Source: DATAFF01 sp044870245 (GTDB lineage Bacteria > Pseudomonadota > Alphaproteobacteria > Rhizobiales > Aestuariivirgaceae). From it: a DNA stretch of 64,000 nt. A program made the position numbers and the translations under genes. The notes below the pieces were generated by a model that ran no database searches, was not told the origin of the DNA, and worked only from the letters and a program-made list of their open reading frames with translations. The DNA lies in contig JBIOYR010000069.1 of the NCBI GenBank assembly GCA_044870245.1, positions 39,002-103,001 of the forward strand. Direction: 5' to 3'. This document shows positions 27,601 through 35,648 of this stretch, in pieces; the first letter of the stretch is position 1, and each line of letters opens with the position of its first letter.

Positions 27601-27745
27601 CGAGCTCATGCAGTCGATGTCGACCATCATTCTTGGCGGAGTGGTCGGCGCCACAGCGTTCAGTCTGCTGATTGTTCCTTTGATGTGCGCCAACGTCCGA
27701 TTCGGCGCAGAAGTGGATGCATTTGTCGAGCAAGACCATGTTTAA
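24620..27745 (+). CDS. RND efflux permease, heavy-metal (CusA/CzcA) type, copy 1
   Basis: About 1041 residues with the full RND layout: helix 1 (ALILAVALIILGFGI), large periplasmic loop with VEIQTEALGLSATEVEQMITVPLE, helices 2-6 near residues 335-500, second loop, helices 7-12. It belongs to the heavy-metal efflux branch. The helix-4 motif reads AAVVDDAISLVGT: the two Asp residues are kept, but the downstream Glu-Asn pair of the sister pump (DDAIIDIEN) is lost. GTG 24620 is chosen because GGAGAG lies five bases before it. The adaptor gene overlaps its 3' end. Confidence 0.9.
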   Translation: MRALIHWCLKTRALILAVALIILGFGIQRISQHGLEILPEISATTVEIQTEALGLSATEVEQMITVPLEADLLNGVPWLKNIRSNSIDGLSSIQLIFDPGTDVMNARQMVQERLTQAHALPNVSKPPVMLPPLSSASRIMAIAMSSKDLSPIQLSVLAHWIVRPRLMGIPGIANVSVWGERNRELQVQVDPKDLSHGSITLQDVIQSTGEALWESPLSYLEASTPGTGGWIDTPNQRLGIRHVLPIVTAEDLAKVAFKDEKGVVHTLGDVSKVVEDHQPLIGDALVDGKPGLVLVVEKFPMGDTQEITRQVDDALTALGPGLPGVTIDKNVFRSSTFLGIATDNFYRVTLAAIIAAIFGLFVLFREWRAVLVAAIAIGLSVSAAMAVLIVLGMSVNSMVLAGLLVALAAVVDDAISLVGTILDRRRAERTAGGNASIASIIIDATLSSRSSIVYTTLIMILAGIPMMLVAGLAGAFLMPLVTAYAAALLTAMAVAILVIPTLGAVLFGAPAAEHRSTRIADVVQDHYRAALSKIVGHSSSGFVAAAAITAAAILCTPFIGRSLLPEFGERSLVMHWTTPPGTSLPEMQRVTNLVTTDLKAIPGVDKVTATLGRAIEASELFTGPDQGVLWINIRPDADLMQIRRAVRDVAERYPGVDHNIYTEIDDTLRQKAVDSPTDAITVRVYGEDDQILQQKALEVAQLVKNVPGVEAIRTHALIQTPAIQIQTNLAKAEQHGIKPGDVRRATSTLLAGIQVGGLFQDQKIFDVVVWGKPEVRDSLSSIRALTINAPDGSVVRLEDVADVNIKPSDVVIKRDSVSRYTDVDIEVKGRTQASVRSDIKQALAGLNLPIEYHFEVQGEGPAWQSAEWQFIGSIVAVGVLIFLLLQAALSNWRLAALVFVTLPAALIGGLIAAAFGGGMSLIALTGLLAALGIAVKNAIDIVRHAQELAAKSSVTSRETMITAASERVVPLLSSALVITGALLPFAMAYNVAGLELMQSMSTIILGGVVGATAFSLLIVPLMCANVRFGAEVDAFVEQDHV

Positions 27746-28205
27746 GCGTAAGACAAACCTGATGCTCACGGCGTTCGTGGCGGTGCTTTCACTGGCGGTC
27801 GCCAATGGCACGAGCCGAAGTGCCGAGGATGAAGAGACGGAAGAATCGGTGACGGTGAGCGACACGCCCGGCAAGGACGTCAAGACCCTGACCTTCACCG
27901 AGGATGCCATGGAGCGACTCGGAATCGAGACCGGCACGGTGCGCCAAGTTGTGGTGTCTCACGATGGCGTCGAGGGGTCGCACAAGGCGGTTCCGCTCTC
28001 GGCGGTGACGTATGACGCCGACGGCAAAACCTGGGTCTACACCAATCCGGCGCCCGATACTTTTGTGCGCGAGCCGGTCACGGTCGAGTTTATGGATGCC
28101 GAAAACATGTATCTATCGCAGGGACCGAAAATCGGCGACTCGATTGCGACGACCGGCGTTCAGGAAATGATCGGCGCCGAGTTCGGCGTCGGCGAGGGCG
28201 AGTAA
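27738..28205 (+). CDS. Mini periplasmic adaptor (membrane-fusion-protein-like)
   Basis: 155 residues: signal peptide (LMLTAFVAVLSLAVANGTSRSA), then a segment resembling only the C-terminal membrane-proximal part of RND adaptors (AVTYDADGKTWVYTNPAPDTFVREPVTVEFM ... GDSIATTGVQEMIGAEFGVGEGE). The coiled-coil hairpin and lipoyl domain of a normal 350-400 residue adaptor are absent. It overlaps the first pump gene by eight bases and ends 19 bases before the second, so the three are one unit. It may be a functional mini-adaptor or the surviving end of a longer gene; the clean signal peptide argues for function. Confidence 0.72.
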   Translation: MFKRKTNLMLTAFVAVLSLAVANGTSRSAEDEETEESVTVSDTPGKDVKTLTFTEDAMERLGIETGTVRQVVVSHDGVEGSHKAVPLSAVTYDADGKTWVYTNPAPDTFVREPVTVEFMDAENMYLSQGPKIGDSIATTGVQEMIGAEFGVGEGE

Positions 28206-28224
28206 GTATCCGGGTGGCACAGTC

Positions 28225-31200
28225 ATGATCCGCGGCATTGTCATCAACAGCATGCGGTTTCGCTGGATTATTCTGGCGATGGCCGCTGTTCTCACGCTTA
28301 CTGGCCTGAGCCAGTTCTATCGGATGTCGGTCGACGTGTTTCCGGAGTTCGCGCCGCCGCTGGTCGAGATCCAGACACCGAGCTCGGGACTGTTCCCCGA
28401 AGAGGTCGAGGCGCTGGTCACGGTGCCCCTGGAACAGGCGATGGCAGGGTTGCCGGGTCTGCACCTCATGCGATCGAAATCGGTGGCTCAGCTGTCATCG
28501 ATCATGCTGGAGTTCGACAGGGGCACGGACCTGATGAGCGCCCGACAGCTCGTGCAGGAGCGTGTCGCCATCGTGGCGCCAAGCCTGCCGACCTGGGCGG
28601 CTCCTCCCTTCATGCTTCCGCCATTGTCGGCAGCGCGCCGCGTCATGATGATCGGCCTGTCGTCGGACACGATATCGCTTCACGACCTGTCGATGCTTGC
28701 CTATTGGAAGATCGACGAGAGGCTGCTGCGGGTTCCGGGCGTGGCCAATGTGGCGATCTGGGGCGAGCGGTTGAAGATGCTCCAGGTCCAGGTCGATCCC
28801 AACAAGCTCAAGGCCAGGAATGTCAGCCTCGACAGCGTGATGGAGACGACTGCCGATGCACTCGATTCAGGGCTTTTGACCTATTCGAGCGGCCATCATA
28901 TCGGCACGGGCGGCTGGATCGACACGCCGAACCAGCGGCTCAACATCCGACACCTTCTGCCGATCGTCGATCCTTCCGACATGGCGAAGGTGAAGTTCAA
29001 GGATGGCGCTGGGACACTCAGGACACTTGGTGACGTCGCCGACGTGAAAGAGGACCACCAGCCACTGATCGGCGACGCGATCGTCGATGGCCATCCCGGT
29101 CTGCTTCTGGTCGTGGAGAAGTTTCCCTGGGGCAATACGCTCGAGATCACCCGCGGCATCGATGATGCCCTTGCCGAGCTGAAGCCCGGGCTCAACGGCG
29201 TGACCATCGATGCGGGAATCTTCCGTCCCGCGGCGTTCATCGAGCAGTCGATCGACAATGTGTCATGGGCACTGCTGCTCGGCTGCATTCTGGTCATCGT
29301 GGTGCTTTTCGCCTTTCTCTATGAGTGGCGCGTCGCGCTGATCAGCCTCGTTGCCATCCCGCTATCGCTCATTGCTGCCGTTTCGGTGCTCTATCTCAAG
29401 GGCGCGACCATGAACACCATGGTGCTGGCGGGTCTGGTGATCGCGCTGGGTGCGGTCGTCGACGACGCGATCATCGACATCGAGAATATCGTGCGCCGGC
29501 TGCGCGAGCATCGAGCGTCCGGCGGCACGCATTCGGCGGCGCGGGTCATTCTCGATGCCTCGCTCGAGGTGCGAAGCCCGATCATCTATGCGACGCTGAT
29601 CATCGTGCTAGCGGTTGTCCCGGTGTTCTTCATGTCGGGGCTTTCGGGCGCATTCTTTCAGCCGCTGGCAGTGTCCTATGCCGTGGCACTTCTGGCCTCG
29701 ATGCTCGTGGCACTGACCGTCATACCGGCGCTGAGCTTGATTCTCCTGGCCAATGTGGCGCTGGAACGGCGGCGCTCGCCGCTCGCGGACTGGCTGCGGG
29801 CGCGCTATGAGGCGCTGCTCAGGCCGCTCATCAGGCGACCGGCTCCCGCCTATGCCGCGGCAGCACTTGTGACGATTGCAGGAATCGTTGCCTGGCCATT
29901 TCTAGGCCAATCCCTGCTGCCCGAGTTCAAGGAGCGCGACTTTCTCATGCATTGGGTGACGACGCCCGGAACGTCGCTGCCCGAGATGGTCCGGCTCACC
30001 ACCCGGGTCGGCAACGACATCCTGGCGATTCCCGGCGTGAAGCACCAGGGCGCCCATATCGGGCAGGCGCTGATCATGGAAGAACTAGCCGGATCGAATT
30101 TTGCCGAGAACTGGATCAGCGTCGATCCGAACGCCGACTTTGAAGAAGCCTTGAGCAACGTCGAGACAGTGGCGCACAAATATCCCGGGCTCTTCAGGAA
30201 TGTCGAGACCTATCTCGGCGAACGGGTCGAGGAGGTGCTGGCCGGCGCATCGGGGGCGATTGTCATTCGCATCTATGGACAGGACCTCGATGTTCTTCAC
30301 GATAAGGCGGAGGAGATCAGGGAATCTCTGTCGCATATCGAGCGTATCCAGGATCTCTTCGTCGATTTGCAAGAGAAGGTTCCGCAGATCGATGTCACTA
30401 CCAATCTGGCACAGGCACAGAAATACGGATTGAAGCCGGGCGATGTGCGGCGGACGGCGGCAACACTGGTTGCCGGCACGGAAGTCGGCGACCTGTTCAG
30501 GGGAGGTCGCGCTTATGACGTGCAAGTATGGGGCACGCCAAACACTCGCACGAATGTCGCGTCAATCGGCGAGTTGCTGATCGATACGCCCAACGATGGT
30601 GCCGTGCCTCTGAAGGATGTCGCAACCGTCAGCATCAAGCCGAGCCCCAACATCATCACCCGCGAGAATTTCCGGCGCTGGATCGATGTGACGGCCAATG
30701 CCAGCGGACAGGACCTGTCGCGGGTGGTCGGCGAGGTCAAGCAGCGGCTCACCAAGATCAAGTTCCCGCTCCAGTATGATGCAGAGGTGCTTGGCGAATT
30801 TACCGAGGCACAATCAGCGCAGCGACAGGTGATGCTCTATTCGGCGATCGTCGCGATCGGCATCCTGATCCTGCTGCAGATCGTGTTCGCAAGTTGGCGT
30901 CTGGCGCTGCTCGCCTTCATCACTCTTCCTTCCGCCGTGATCGGGGGTGTGCTGGCCGGCTATCTCGGTGATCCGGTGATCTCGATCGGTTCGATCGTCG
31001 GGTTCCTCACGGTATTCGGGATTGCGGCCCGCAATGTCATCCTGCTGGTCCATCATTGCCAGCACCTCGAGAAATTCGAGGGCGAGCCATTTGGACCTGA
31101 CCTCGTCATCCGCGCCGCGAAGGAGCGACTGGCGCCAATTCTGATGACGACCGCCGCGACCGGCCTTGCGCTCATTCCCCTCGTGGTTCAGGGCGACATC

Positions 31201-31329
31201 TCGGGCCAGGAGATCGTGCTGCCGACAGCGATCGTGATCCTCGGCGGCCTCGTCACGTCGACGCTGTTGGCGCTGTTCGTGGTCCCATCCTGGTACCTGC
31301 GCTTCGGCAAGGCGGCTGCAGCAGGTTAG
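28225..31329 (+). CDS. RND efflux permease, heavy-metal (CusA/CzcA) type, copy 2
   Basis: 1034 residues, clearly paralogous to 24620-27745 along its length (shared TGGWIDTPNQRL, DHQPLIGDA, LPEF segments). The helix-4 relay is the standard GAVVDDAIIDIENIVRR, so this copy keeps the Asp-Asp and Glu-Asn residues associated with proton and metal movement. Start ATG 28225. The two pumps could form a hetero-oligomer, as in some RND pairs, or differ in substrate; which metal is exported cannot be told from the sequence. Confidence 0.9.
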   Translation: MIRGIVINSMRFRWIILAMAAVLTLTGLSQFYRMSVDVFPEFAPPLVEIQTPSSGLFPEEVEALVTVPLEQAMAGLPGLHLMRSKSVAQLSSIMLEFDRGTDLMSARQLVQERVAIVAPSLPTWAAPPFMLPPLSAARRVMMIGLSSDTISLHDLSMLAYWKIDERLLRVPGVANVAIWGERLKMLQVQVDPNKLKARNVSLDSVMETTADALDSGLLTYSSGHHIGTGGWIDTPNQRLNIRHLLPIVDPSDMAKVKFKDGAGTLRTLGDVADVKEDHQPLIGDAIVDGHPGLLLVVEKFPWGNTLEITRGIDDALAELKPGLNGVTIDAGIFRPAAFIEQSIDNVSWALLLGCILVIVVLFAFLYEWRVALISLVAIPLSLIAAVSVLYLKGATMNTMVLAGLVIALGAVVDDAIIDIENIVRRLREHRASGGTHSAARVILDASLEVRSPIIYATLIIVLAVVPVFFMSGLSGAFFQPLAVSYAVALLASMLVALTVIPALSLILLANVALERRRSPLADWLRARYEALLRPLIRRPAPAYAAAALVTIAGIVAWPFLGQSLLPEFKERDFLMHWVTTPGTSLPEMVRLTTRVGNDILAIPGVKHQGAHIGQALIMEELAGSNFAENWISVDPNADFEEALSNVETVAHKYPGLFRNVETYLGERVEEVLAGASGAIVIRIYGQDLDVLHDKAEEIRESLSHIERIQDLFVDLQEKVPQIDVTTNLAQAQKYGLKPGDVRRTAATLVAGTEVGDLFRGGRAYDVQVWGTPNTRTNVASIGELLIDTPNDGAVPLKDVATVSIKPSPNIITRENFRRWIDVTANASGQDLSRVVGEVKQRLTKIKFPLQYDAEVLGEFTEAQSAQRQVMLYSAIVAIGILILLQIVFASWRLALLAFITLPSAVIGGVLAGYLGDPVISIGSIVGFLTVFGIAARNVILLVHHCQHLEKFEGEPFGPDLVIRAAKERLAPILMTTAATGLALIPLVVQGDISGQEIVLPTAIVILGGLVTSTLLALFVVPSWYLRFGKAAAAG

Positions 31330-31376
31330 CCGCGCGCCGCCACTGCTCGTCGCGAAGCACAACACTGCAGGACCAG

Positions 31377-33332
31377 TCAGAGCGTGACCTGGGCGCCAAG
31401 CTCCACGACGCGGCCGGGTGGGATCTTGAAGAAGCTTGTCGGGTTCGCCGCGTTCTGCATGAGGAAAATGAAAATCCAGTCCTGCCAAAGCGGCATACCT
31501 TCACTCGAGGGGACAACTGAGCGACGGCCCAGGAAGAACGATGTCGACATGGCGTTCAGCTTCAGTCCATGTTCCTGGGCGAGCGCAAGCGCATTTGGAA
31601 TATCGGGACTCTCCATGAAGCCATAAGTGATATTCAGGCGCTTGAAACGCGGGCCGATGGATTCGACGGAGATCCGATTTGAATCCGGCACTCGAGGAAT
31701 ATCTGCTGTCGTAACCGTCAGGATGATGTTGTGGTCGTGCAAGACCTGATTGTGCTTGAGGTTGTGGAGCAGCGCGATTGGCGCAACGAGAGGGGTGGAG
31801 GTGAAGAATATCGCGGTCCCACGAACCATGTTTGGCAGTCGGCGTTCCAGCATCCGGATGAGGTCGGCAAGCGGGACGGTGTCCCTGGCCGCCTTTTCGT
31901 TGAGGATGCGGGTTCCCTTTGTCCAAATCCACATGATCATGACAAGTCCGGCTCCAAGCGCGAGCGGAAACCAGCCACCCTGCGGTATCTTCAGCGTGTT
32001 GGAACCGAGGAAGATCAGATCGACCAGCAAGAAGGGCCCAAGCACGGCAAGCGCTGCCGTCAAGGGCCACTTCCAATAGCGGACCGCAATCACATACAGC
32101 AGGAGGACTGTCACAACCATGGTGGCCGTCACCGCGATCCCATAGGCAGCGGCCAGATTTGAAGAGTTCTTGAACATGACCAGCAGCAGCAAGACGCCGG
32201 TCAACAGGAGCCAGTTCGCCGATGGCACATAGATCTGACCGGCGACGGTTTCGCTGGTGCGCTTGATCGTGACCCGCGGCAGCAGCCCGAGTTGAACTGC
32301 CTGCTGCGTGACCGAGAACGCGCCAGTGATGACGGCCTGGCTGGCGATGACGGTGGCGGCGGTGGTAAGCACAAGCACCGGCCAATAGGCGGATGCAGGG
32401 ATCATCCGAAAGAACGGATCAGCTCGGGTCGATGGATCCGCGAGCACCAGGGCGCCCTGGCCGAGGTAATTCAGCATCAGTGAGGGAAACGCCAGCCCGA
32501 GCCAGGCTAAACGGATGGGGGCCTTTCCAAAATGCCCGATATCGGCATAGAGCGCCTCAGCCCCGGTTACGACGAGGAAGACACTGCCCAAGATGGCAAA
32601 TCCGAGGAGTCCGTTTTCGACGATGAGATCGATGCCATAGGAAGGGCTCAGACCGCGGAGGACTGATGGTTCCTTGAATATGGGGCCCAGGCCGAGGGCA
32701 GCCAGAATCAGGAACCACACGACCATGACCGGCCCGAAATACCAACCTACACGAGCTGTTCCCCGCGCTTGAACCATGAAGAGCGCAATGAGAATGATCC
32801 CGGCAGTCGGCAGGACATAGGGCTGAAAGCCCTCACCAACGCCTGGTGCGGCCAAAATACCCTCGGCAGCAGAAAGCACCGAGATCGCAGGTGTTATGAG
32901 ACTGTCTCCATAGAACAGGGCCGCACCACAGACGCCGAGGGCAAAAATAAGCCGGGTCCGGCGCCCGCTGATACGCTGGGCCAAGGCCATCAAGGCGAGT
33001 GTCCCGCCCTCACCCTTGTTGTCGGCCCGCAAGACGAGGAGAATATATTTTACGGTCACGACCAGCGTCAGAGCCCAAAAGACCAGCGAAACCACCCCGA
33101 GAACGGCCGCTTCGGTTGCACCTGACGAATGGGCCAATGCCTCCCGCATGGCATAGAGCGGGCTCGTGCCGATATCGCCGAACACCACACCAATGGATCC
33201 GAGCGTCAGTGTCCAAATGCCATGGCTTGCGGTTGCCCTGAGCGGGTCTGTGCCGTCGTTTGTTGCGGGTTCTGTGGTCGCTGCCTTCAAGGCATTCCTC
33301 AACGGATGTCGGTTCGCAAATGGCCTTGACAC
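31377..33332 (-). CDS. kup: Potassium uptake protein Kup
   Basis: 651-residue Kup/HAK potassium:proton symporter: N-terminal LTLGSIGVVFGDIGTSPLYAMREA, about twelve helices to residue 450, and a cytoplasmic C-terminal domain starting MVRGTAIFFTST. The chosen GTG start at 33332 lies 13 bases from a GGAGGAG element; an ATG at 33342 is closer to that element but in a different frame, so the 5' end deserves care. It is convergent with the RND operon and divergent from the glutamine amidotransferase gene. Confidence 0.92.
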   Translation of the reverse strand: MSRPFANRHPLRNALKAATTEPATNDGTDPLRATASHGIWTLTLGSIGVVFGDIGTSPLYAMREALAHSSGATEAAVLGVVSLVFWALTLVVTVKYILLVLRADNKGEGGTLALMALAQRISGRRTRLIFALGVCGAALFYGDSLITPAISVLSAAEGILAAPGVGEGFQPYVLPTAGIILIALFMVQARGTARVGWYFGPVMVVWFLILAALGLGPIFKEPSVLRGLSPSYGIDLIVENGLLGFAILGSVFLVVTGAEALYADIGHFGKAPIRLAWLGLAFPSLMLNYLGQGALVLADPSTRADPFFRMIPASAYWPVLVLTTAATVIASQAVITGAFSVTQQAVQLGLLPRVTIKRTSETVAGQIYVPSANWLLLTGVLLLLVMFKNSSNLAAAYGIAVTATMVVTVLLLYVIAVRYWKWPLTAALAVLGPFLLVDLIFLGSNTLKIPQGGWFPLALGAGLVMIMWIWTKGTRILNEKAARDTVPLADLIRMLERRLPNMVRGTAIFFTSTPLVAPIALLHNLKHNQVLHDHNIILTVTTADIPRVPDSNRISVESIGPRFKRLNITYGFMESPDIPNALALAQEHGLKLNAMSTSFFLGRRSVVPSSEGMPLWQDWIFIFLMQNAANPTSFFKIPPGRVVELGAQVTL

Positions 33333-33612
33333 GTTGGCGCATTCGCTCCTCCGAAAGGCGCTTTAGCGGTGCGTCGCATTTGGAAGGAGCAACCTCGCGG
33401 GCGGAATCCTTGGAGTTGTTAACTCTGCCCGCATAAAGGTTCGAGAGGAAAAAACGGCGGTTCGTATAAGAATCTCATTAAGATTTGCGCAGACTCATTC
33501 TGCTGCGGAATGCATTCTCAAACGCTCGCGAAGCTGATTTCGGGGAAGCTTGCGGCTGCAATAGCGTTCGGGCAAGAAGAGATCTGCAGCGCTCAATCGG
33601 TGGAGATTTACC

Positions 33613-34335
33613 ATGCGATTGCTTGTCTTCCAGCACATCGATTGCGAACACCCTGGTCAGCTCCGGCACCATCTTCGGCAGGATCGCATCGAGTGGCACA
33701 CGATCGCGCTCGATCGGGGTGAGCTTATTCCGCCTCTCGACAGCTACGATGCACTGTGGGTGATGGGCGGCCCGATGGACGTCTGGGATGTCGAGGAGAA
33801 TCCCTGGCTGATCGCTGAAAAGGCTGCGATCCGGCGTTGGGTTCGTGAACTTGATCGCCCGTTTCTCGGGCTGTGCCTTGGCCATCAGCTGCTCGCCGAT
33901 GCGCTGGGTGGAACCTGCGGTCCCCAGCGTCCGCCGGAAATCGGAATATTGGAGATCGAACTGACGCCGCAGGGCCGATCGGATCCACTGTTCGCCGGCA
34001 TGCCAAACCGCCAGAAGGTGCTGCAATGGCATTCCGTGCAGGTATGTCAGCCACCTGACAATGCGGTGGTTCTCGCCGCTTCGAACACCTGTCGCGTGCA
34101 AGCCATGCGCCTTGGACGCAACGCCTGGTCGATGCAGTATCACGTGGAGGTGGAACCTGACACCATTGCCAACTGGGGGGCAGTTCCTGCCTATCGTCAG
34201 GCACTTGAAGCAACTCTCGGGCCAACGGCTCTTGACAGGATAAGGACCGAGGCAGAGATCAATATGAGCAGTTTCACCAGCAATGCCGAAAGACTCTATT
34301 GCAACTTCATGGCAGCGATCGACGAGACTGCATGA
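33613..34335 (+). CDS. Type 1 glutamine amidotransferase (GATase-like)
   Basis: 240 residues with the class I triad: nucleophile Cys88 in GLCLGHQLL, and His177/Glu179 in MQYHVEVE. Oxyanion-loop glycine pair is in WVMGGPMDVWD. Proteins of this stand-alone type include gamma-glutamyl hydrolase-like and GMP synthase-like enzymes; without a synthetase partner the substrate is unknown. GGAG precedes the start ATG. It is followed by an SDR gene 94 bases downstream. Confidence 0.85.
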   Translation: MRLLVFQHIDCEHPGQLRHHLRQDRIEWHTIALDRGELIPPLDSYDALWVMGGPMDVWDVEENPWLIAEKAAIRRWVRELDRPFLGLCLGHQLLADALGGTCGPQRPPEIGILEIELTPQGRSDPLFAGMPNRQKVLQWHSVQVCQPPDNAVVLAASNTCRVQAMRLGRNAWSMQYHVEVEPDTIANWGAVPAYRQALEATLGPTALDRIRTEAEINMSSFTSNAERLYCNFMAAIDETA

Positions 34336-34429
34336 TGCATGAAGAACTTCAGTCGCCAAGAGCTTCTCGGCGCTGTGCGTAATTTGGCACCAGGCCGAAG
34401 CAGGCAGCAAAAACTGGAGAAAGCGAAAC

Positions 34430-35191
34430 ATGGATCTAGGACTGGCAGATAAGCGAGCGATTGTGACGGGCGGCAGCAAGGGCATCGGTCGGGCGATCGC
34501 CTCATGTCTGGTGAGCGAGGGATGTCGGGTCAGCATCTGCTCTCGAACCCCGAACGAGGTCGAAGAGGCTGTCTCGGCGCTTTCAATCAACGGCAGACGA
34601 GCCTACGGGACCGCCTTGAATGTTGCCGACAAGGCGGCGCTTGAAAACTGGGTTCAGGACTCGGCTGATCGGCTTGGGGGCCTCGACATCGTGGTCGCCA
34701 ATGTCAGCGCTCTAGCGATCAACAACTCAGAGGAAGCATGGCGCCAGGAGTTCGAGATCGATCTCATGCACACGGTACGCACCGTCAATGCTGCGATGCC
34801 GTTTCTCGAGCTGTCGCGCACCCCGGCGATCGTGGCGATCTCCAGCGTATCCGGTCGGGAGATCGACTTTGCTGCCGGGCCTTACGGCGCTATGAAAGCC
34901 GCTCTTATCCACTATGTCGCCGGCCTGGCCTATCAGCTCGCCGGAAAAGGCATTCGCGTAAACACCGTATCGCCGGGCAATACCTACTTCGAGGGCGGCG
35001 TCTGGCACTCGATCAAGGACAACAAGCCCGATCTCTTCAAGCAGGCGCTCGACCTCAACCCGACAGGTCGCATGGCTCTGCCCGAGGAGATCGCGCGCGG
35101 CGTCGTGTTCCTTGCGAGCCCGGCATCCAGCTTCACGACAGGAACCAACCTTGTCATCGACGGCGCACTCACGCGCGGCGTGCAGTATTGA
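34430..35191 (+). CDS. SDR family NAD(P)-dependent oxidoreductase
   Basis: 253 residues, classical short-chain dehydrogenase. Nucleotide-binding TGGSKGIG (residues 13-20), NVSAL in place of NNAG, catalytic Tyr152-X3-Lys156 in PYGAMKAA, and ISS for the catalytic serine. Start ATG 34430 follows GGAGA. Converges on fmdB 31 bases away. Substrate unknown. Confidence 0.9.
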   Translation: MDLGLADKRAIVTGGSKGIGRAIASCLVSEGCRVSICSRTPNEVEEAVSALSINGRRAYGTALNVADKAALENWVQDSADRLGGLDIVVANVSALAINNSEEAWRQEFEIDLMHTVRTVNAAMPFLELSRTPAIVAISSVSGREIDFAAGPYGAMKAALIHYVAGLAYQLAGKGIRVNTVSPGNTYFEGGVWHSIKDNKPDLFKQALDLNPTGRMALPEEIARGVVFLASPASSFTTGTNLVIDGALTRGVQY

Positions 35192-35222
35192 CAGACGCAG
35201 GAGACGATCAGACGCCTGCAAA

Positions 35223-35591
35223 TCAATGTCGAACAAGCCAAGGGTGATGCGAGCGAACAGTGCTCGAAGCTCCCTCGCGGTGGGCGTGCTCGCCATGGCC
35301 ATGAGCATGCGAACCACCGTCATGGGCATGGCGGGTCAGGTCGCGATGCGTGTCGTGTGCCGGAATCCCGTCACCGCGGCGACGCCGGACCACGCGCGGT
35401 TCATGGGCGCTCTTTTCATTGATGTTATGGCTCTTGCGCAGAGTTGAATCCATGCCGCGACGGGGCACGGAAACCTGTCTCTCGGAGAGCGCCTCGCAGA
35501 CCGGACACGGAATGGGCAAGTGGCATTCGCTCATCGATCGCCAGTCCGAAAATACGCCATGGCGTCGGCATTCATAGGTGTAGAGCGGCAT
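35223..35591 (-). CDS. fmdB: FmdB-type zinc ribbon protein with His-rich tail
   Basis: 122 residues. The N-terminal 45 residues are an FmdB-like ribbon (MPLYTYECRRHGVF ... PCPVCEALSERQV), but the first metal pair is Cys-X2-His instead of Cys-X2-Cys. The rest is a poorly conserved tail ending in a histidine cluster (HAHGHGEHAH), suggestive of metal binding. GGAG sits seven bases before the ATG. FmdB proteins accompany formamidase genes and are proposed regulators, so its place as last gene of the amide operon is typical. A strong hairpin separates it from fmdA. Confidence 0.8.
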   Translation of the reverse strand: MPLYTYECRRHGVFSDWRSMSECHLPIPCPVCEALSERQVSVPRRGMDSTLRKSHNINEKSAHEPRVVRRRRGDGIPAHDTHRDLTRHAHDGGSHAHGHGEHAHREGASSTVRSHHPWLVRH

Positions 35592-35605
35592 CTCGAAACT
35601 CCATT

Positions 35606-35634
35606 GGAGGAGGCGGGGCTTCCCCGCCTCCTCC
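35606..35634 (-). other. Very stable hairpin between fmdA and fmdB
   Basis: Perfect 13-bp inverted repeat, GGAGGAGGCGGGG and its complement, with a 3-base loop. On the transcribed strand it begins 14 bases after the fmdA stop and ends 14 bases before the fmdB start. No U-tract follows. It may protect fmdA mRNA or reduce read-through into fmdB. Confidence 0.75.
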
Positions 35635-35648
35635 ATATTTCCCCTCGG

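Noticed and set aside
33010..33342. Alternative start of kup at an ATG near the Shine-Dalgarno element
   Set aside because: That ATG opens a different frame with no Kup similarity; the Kup frame is intact from GTG 33332.
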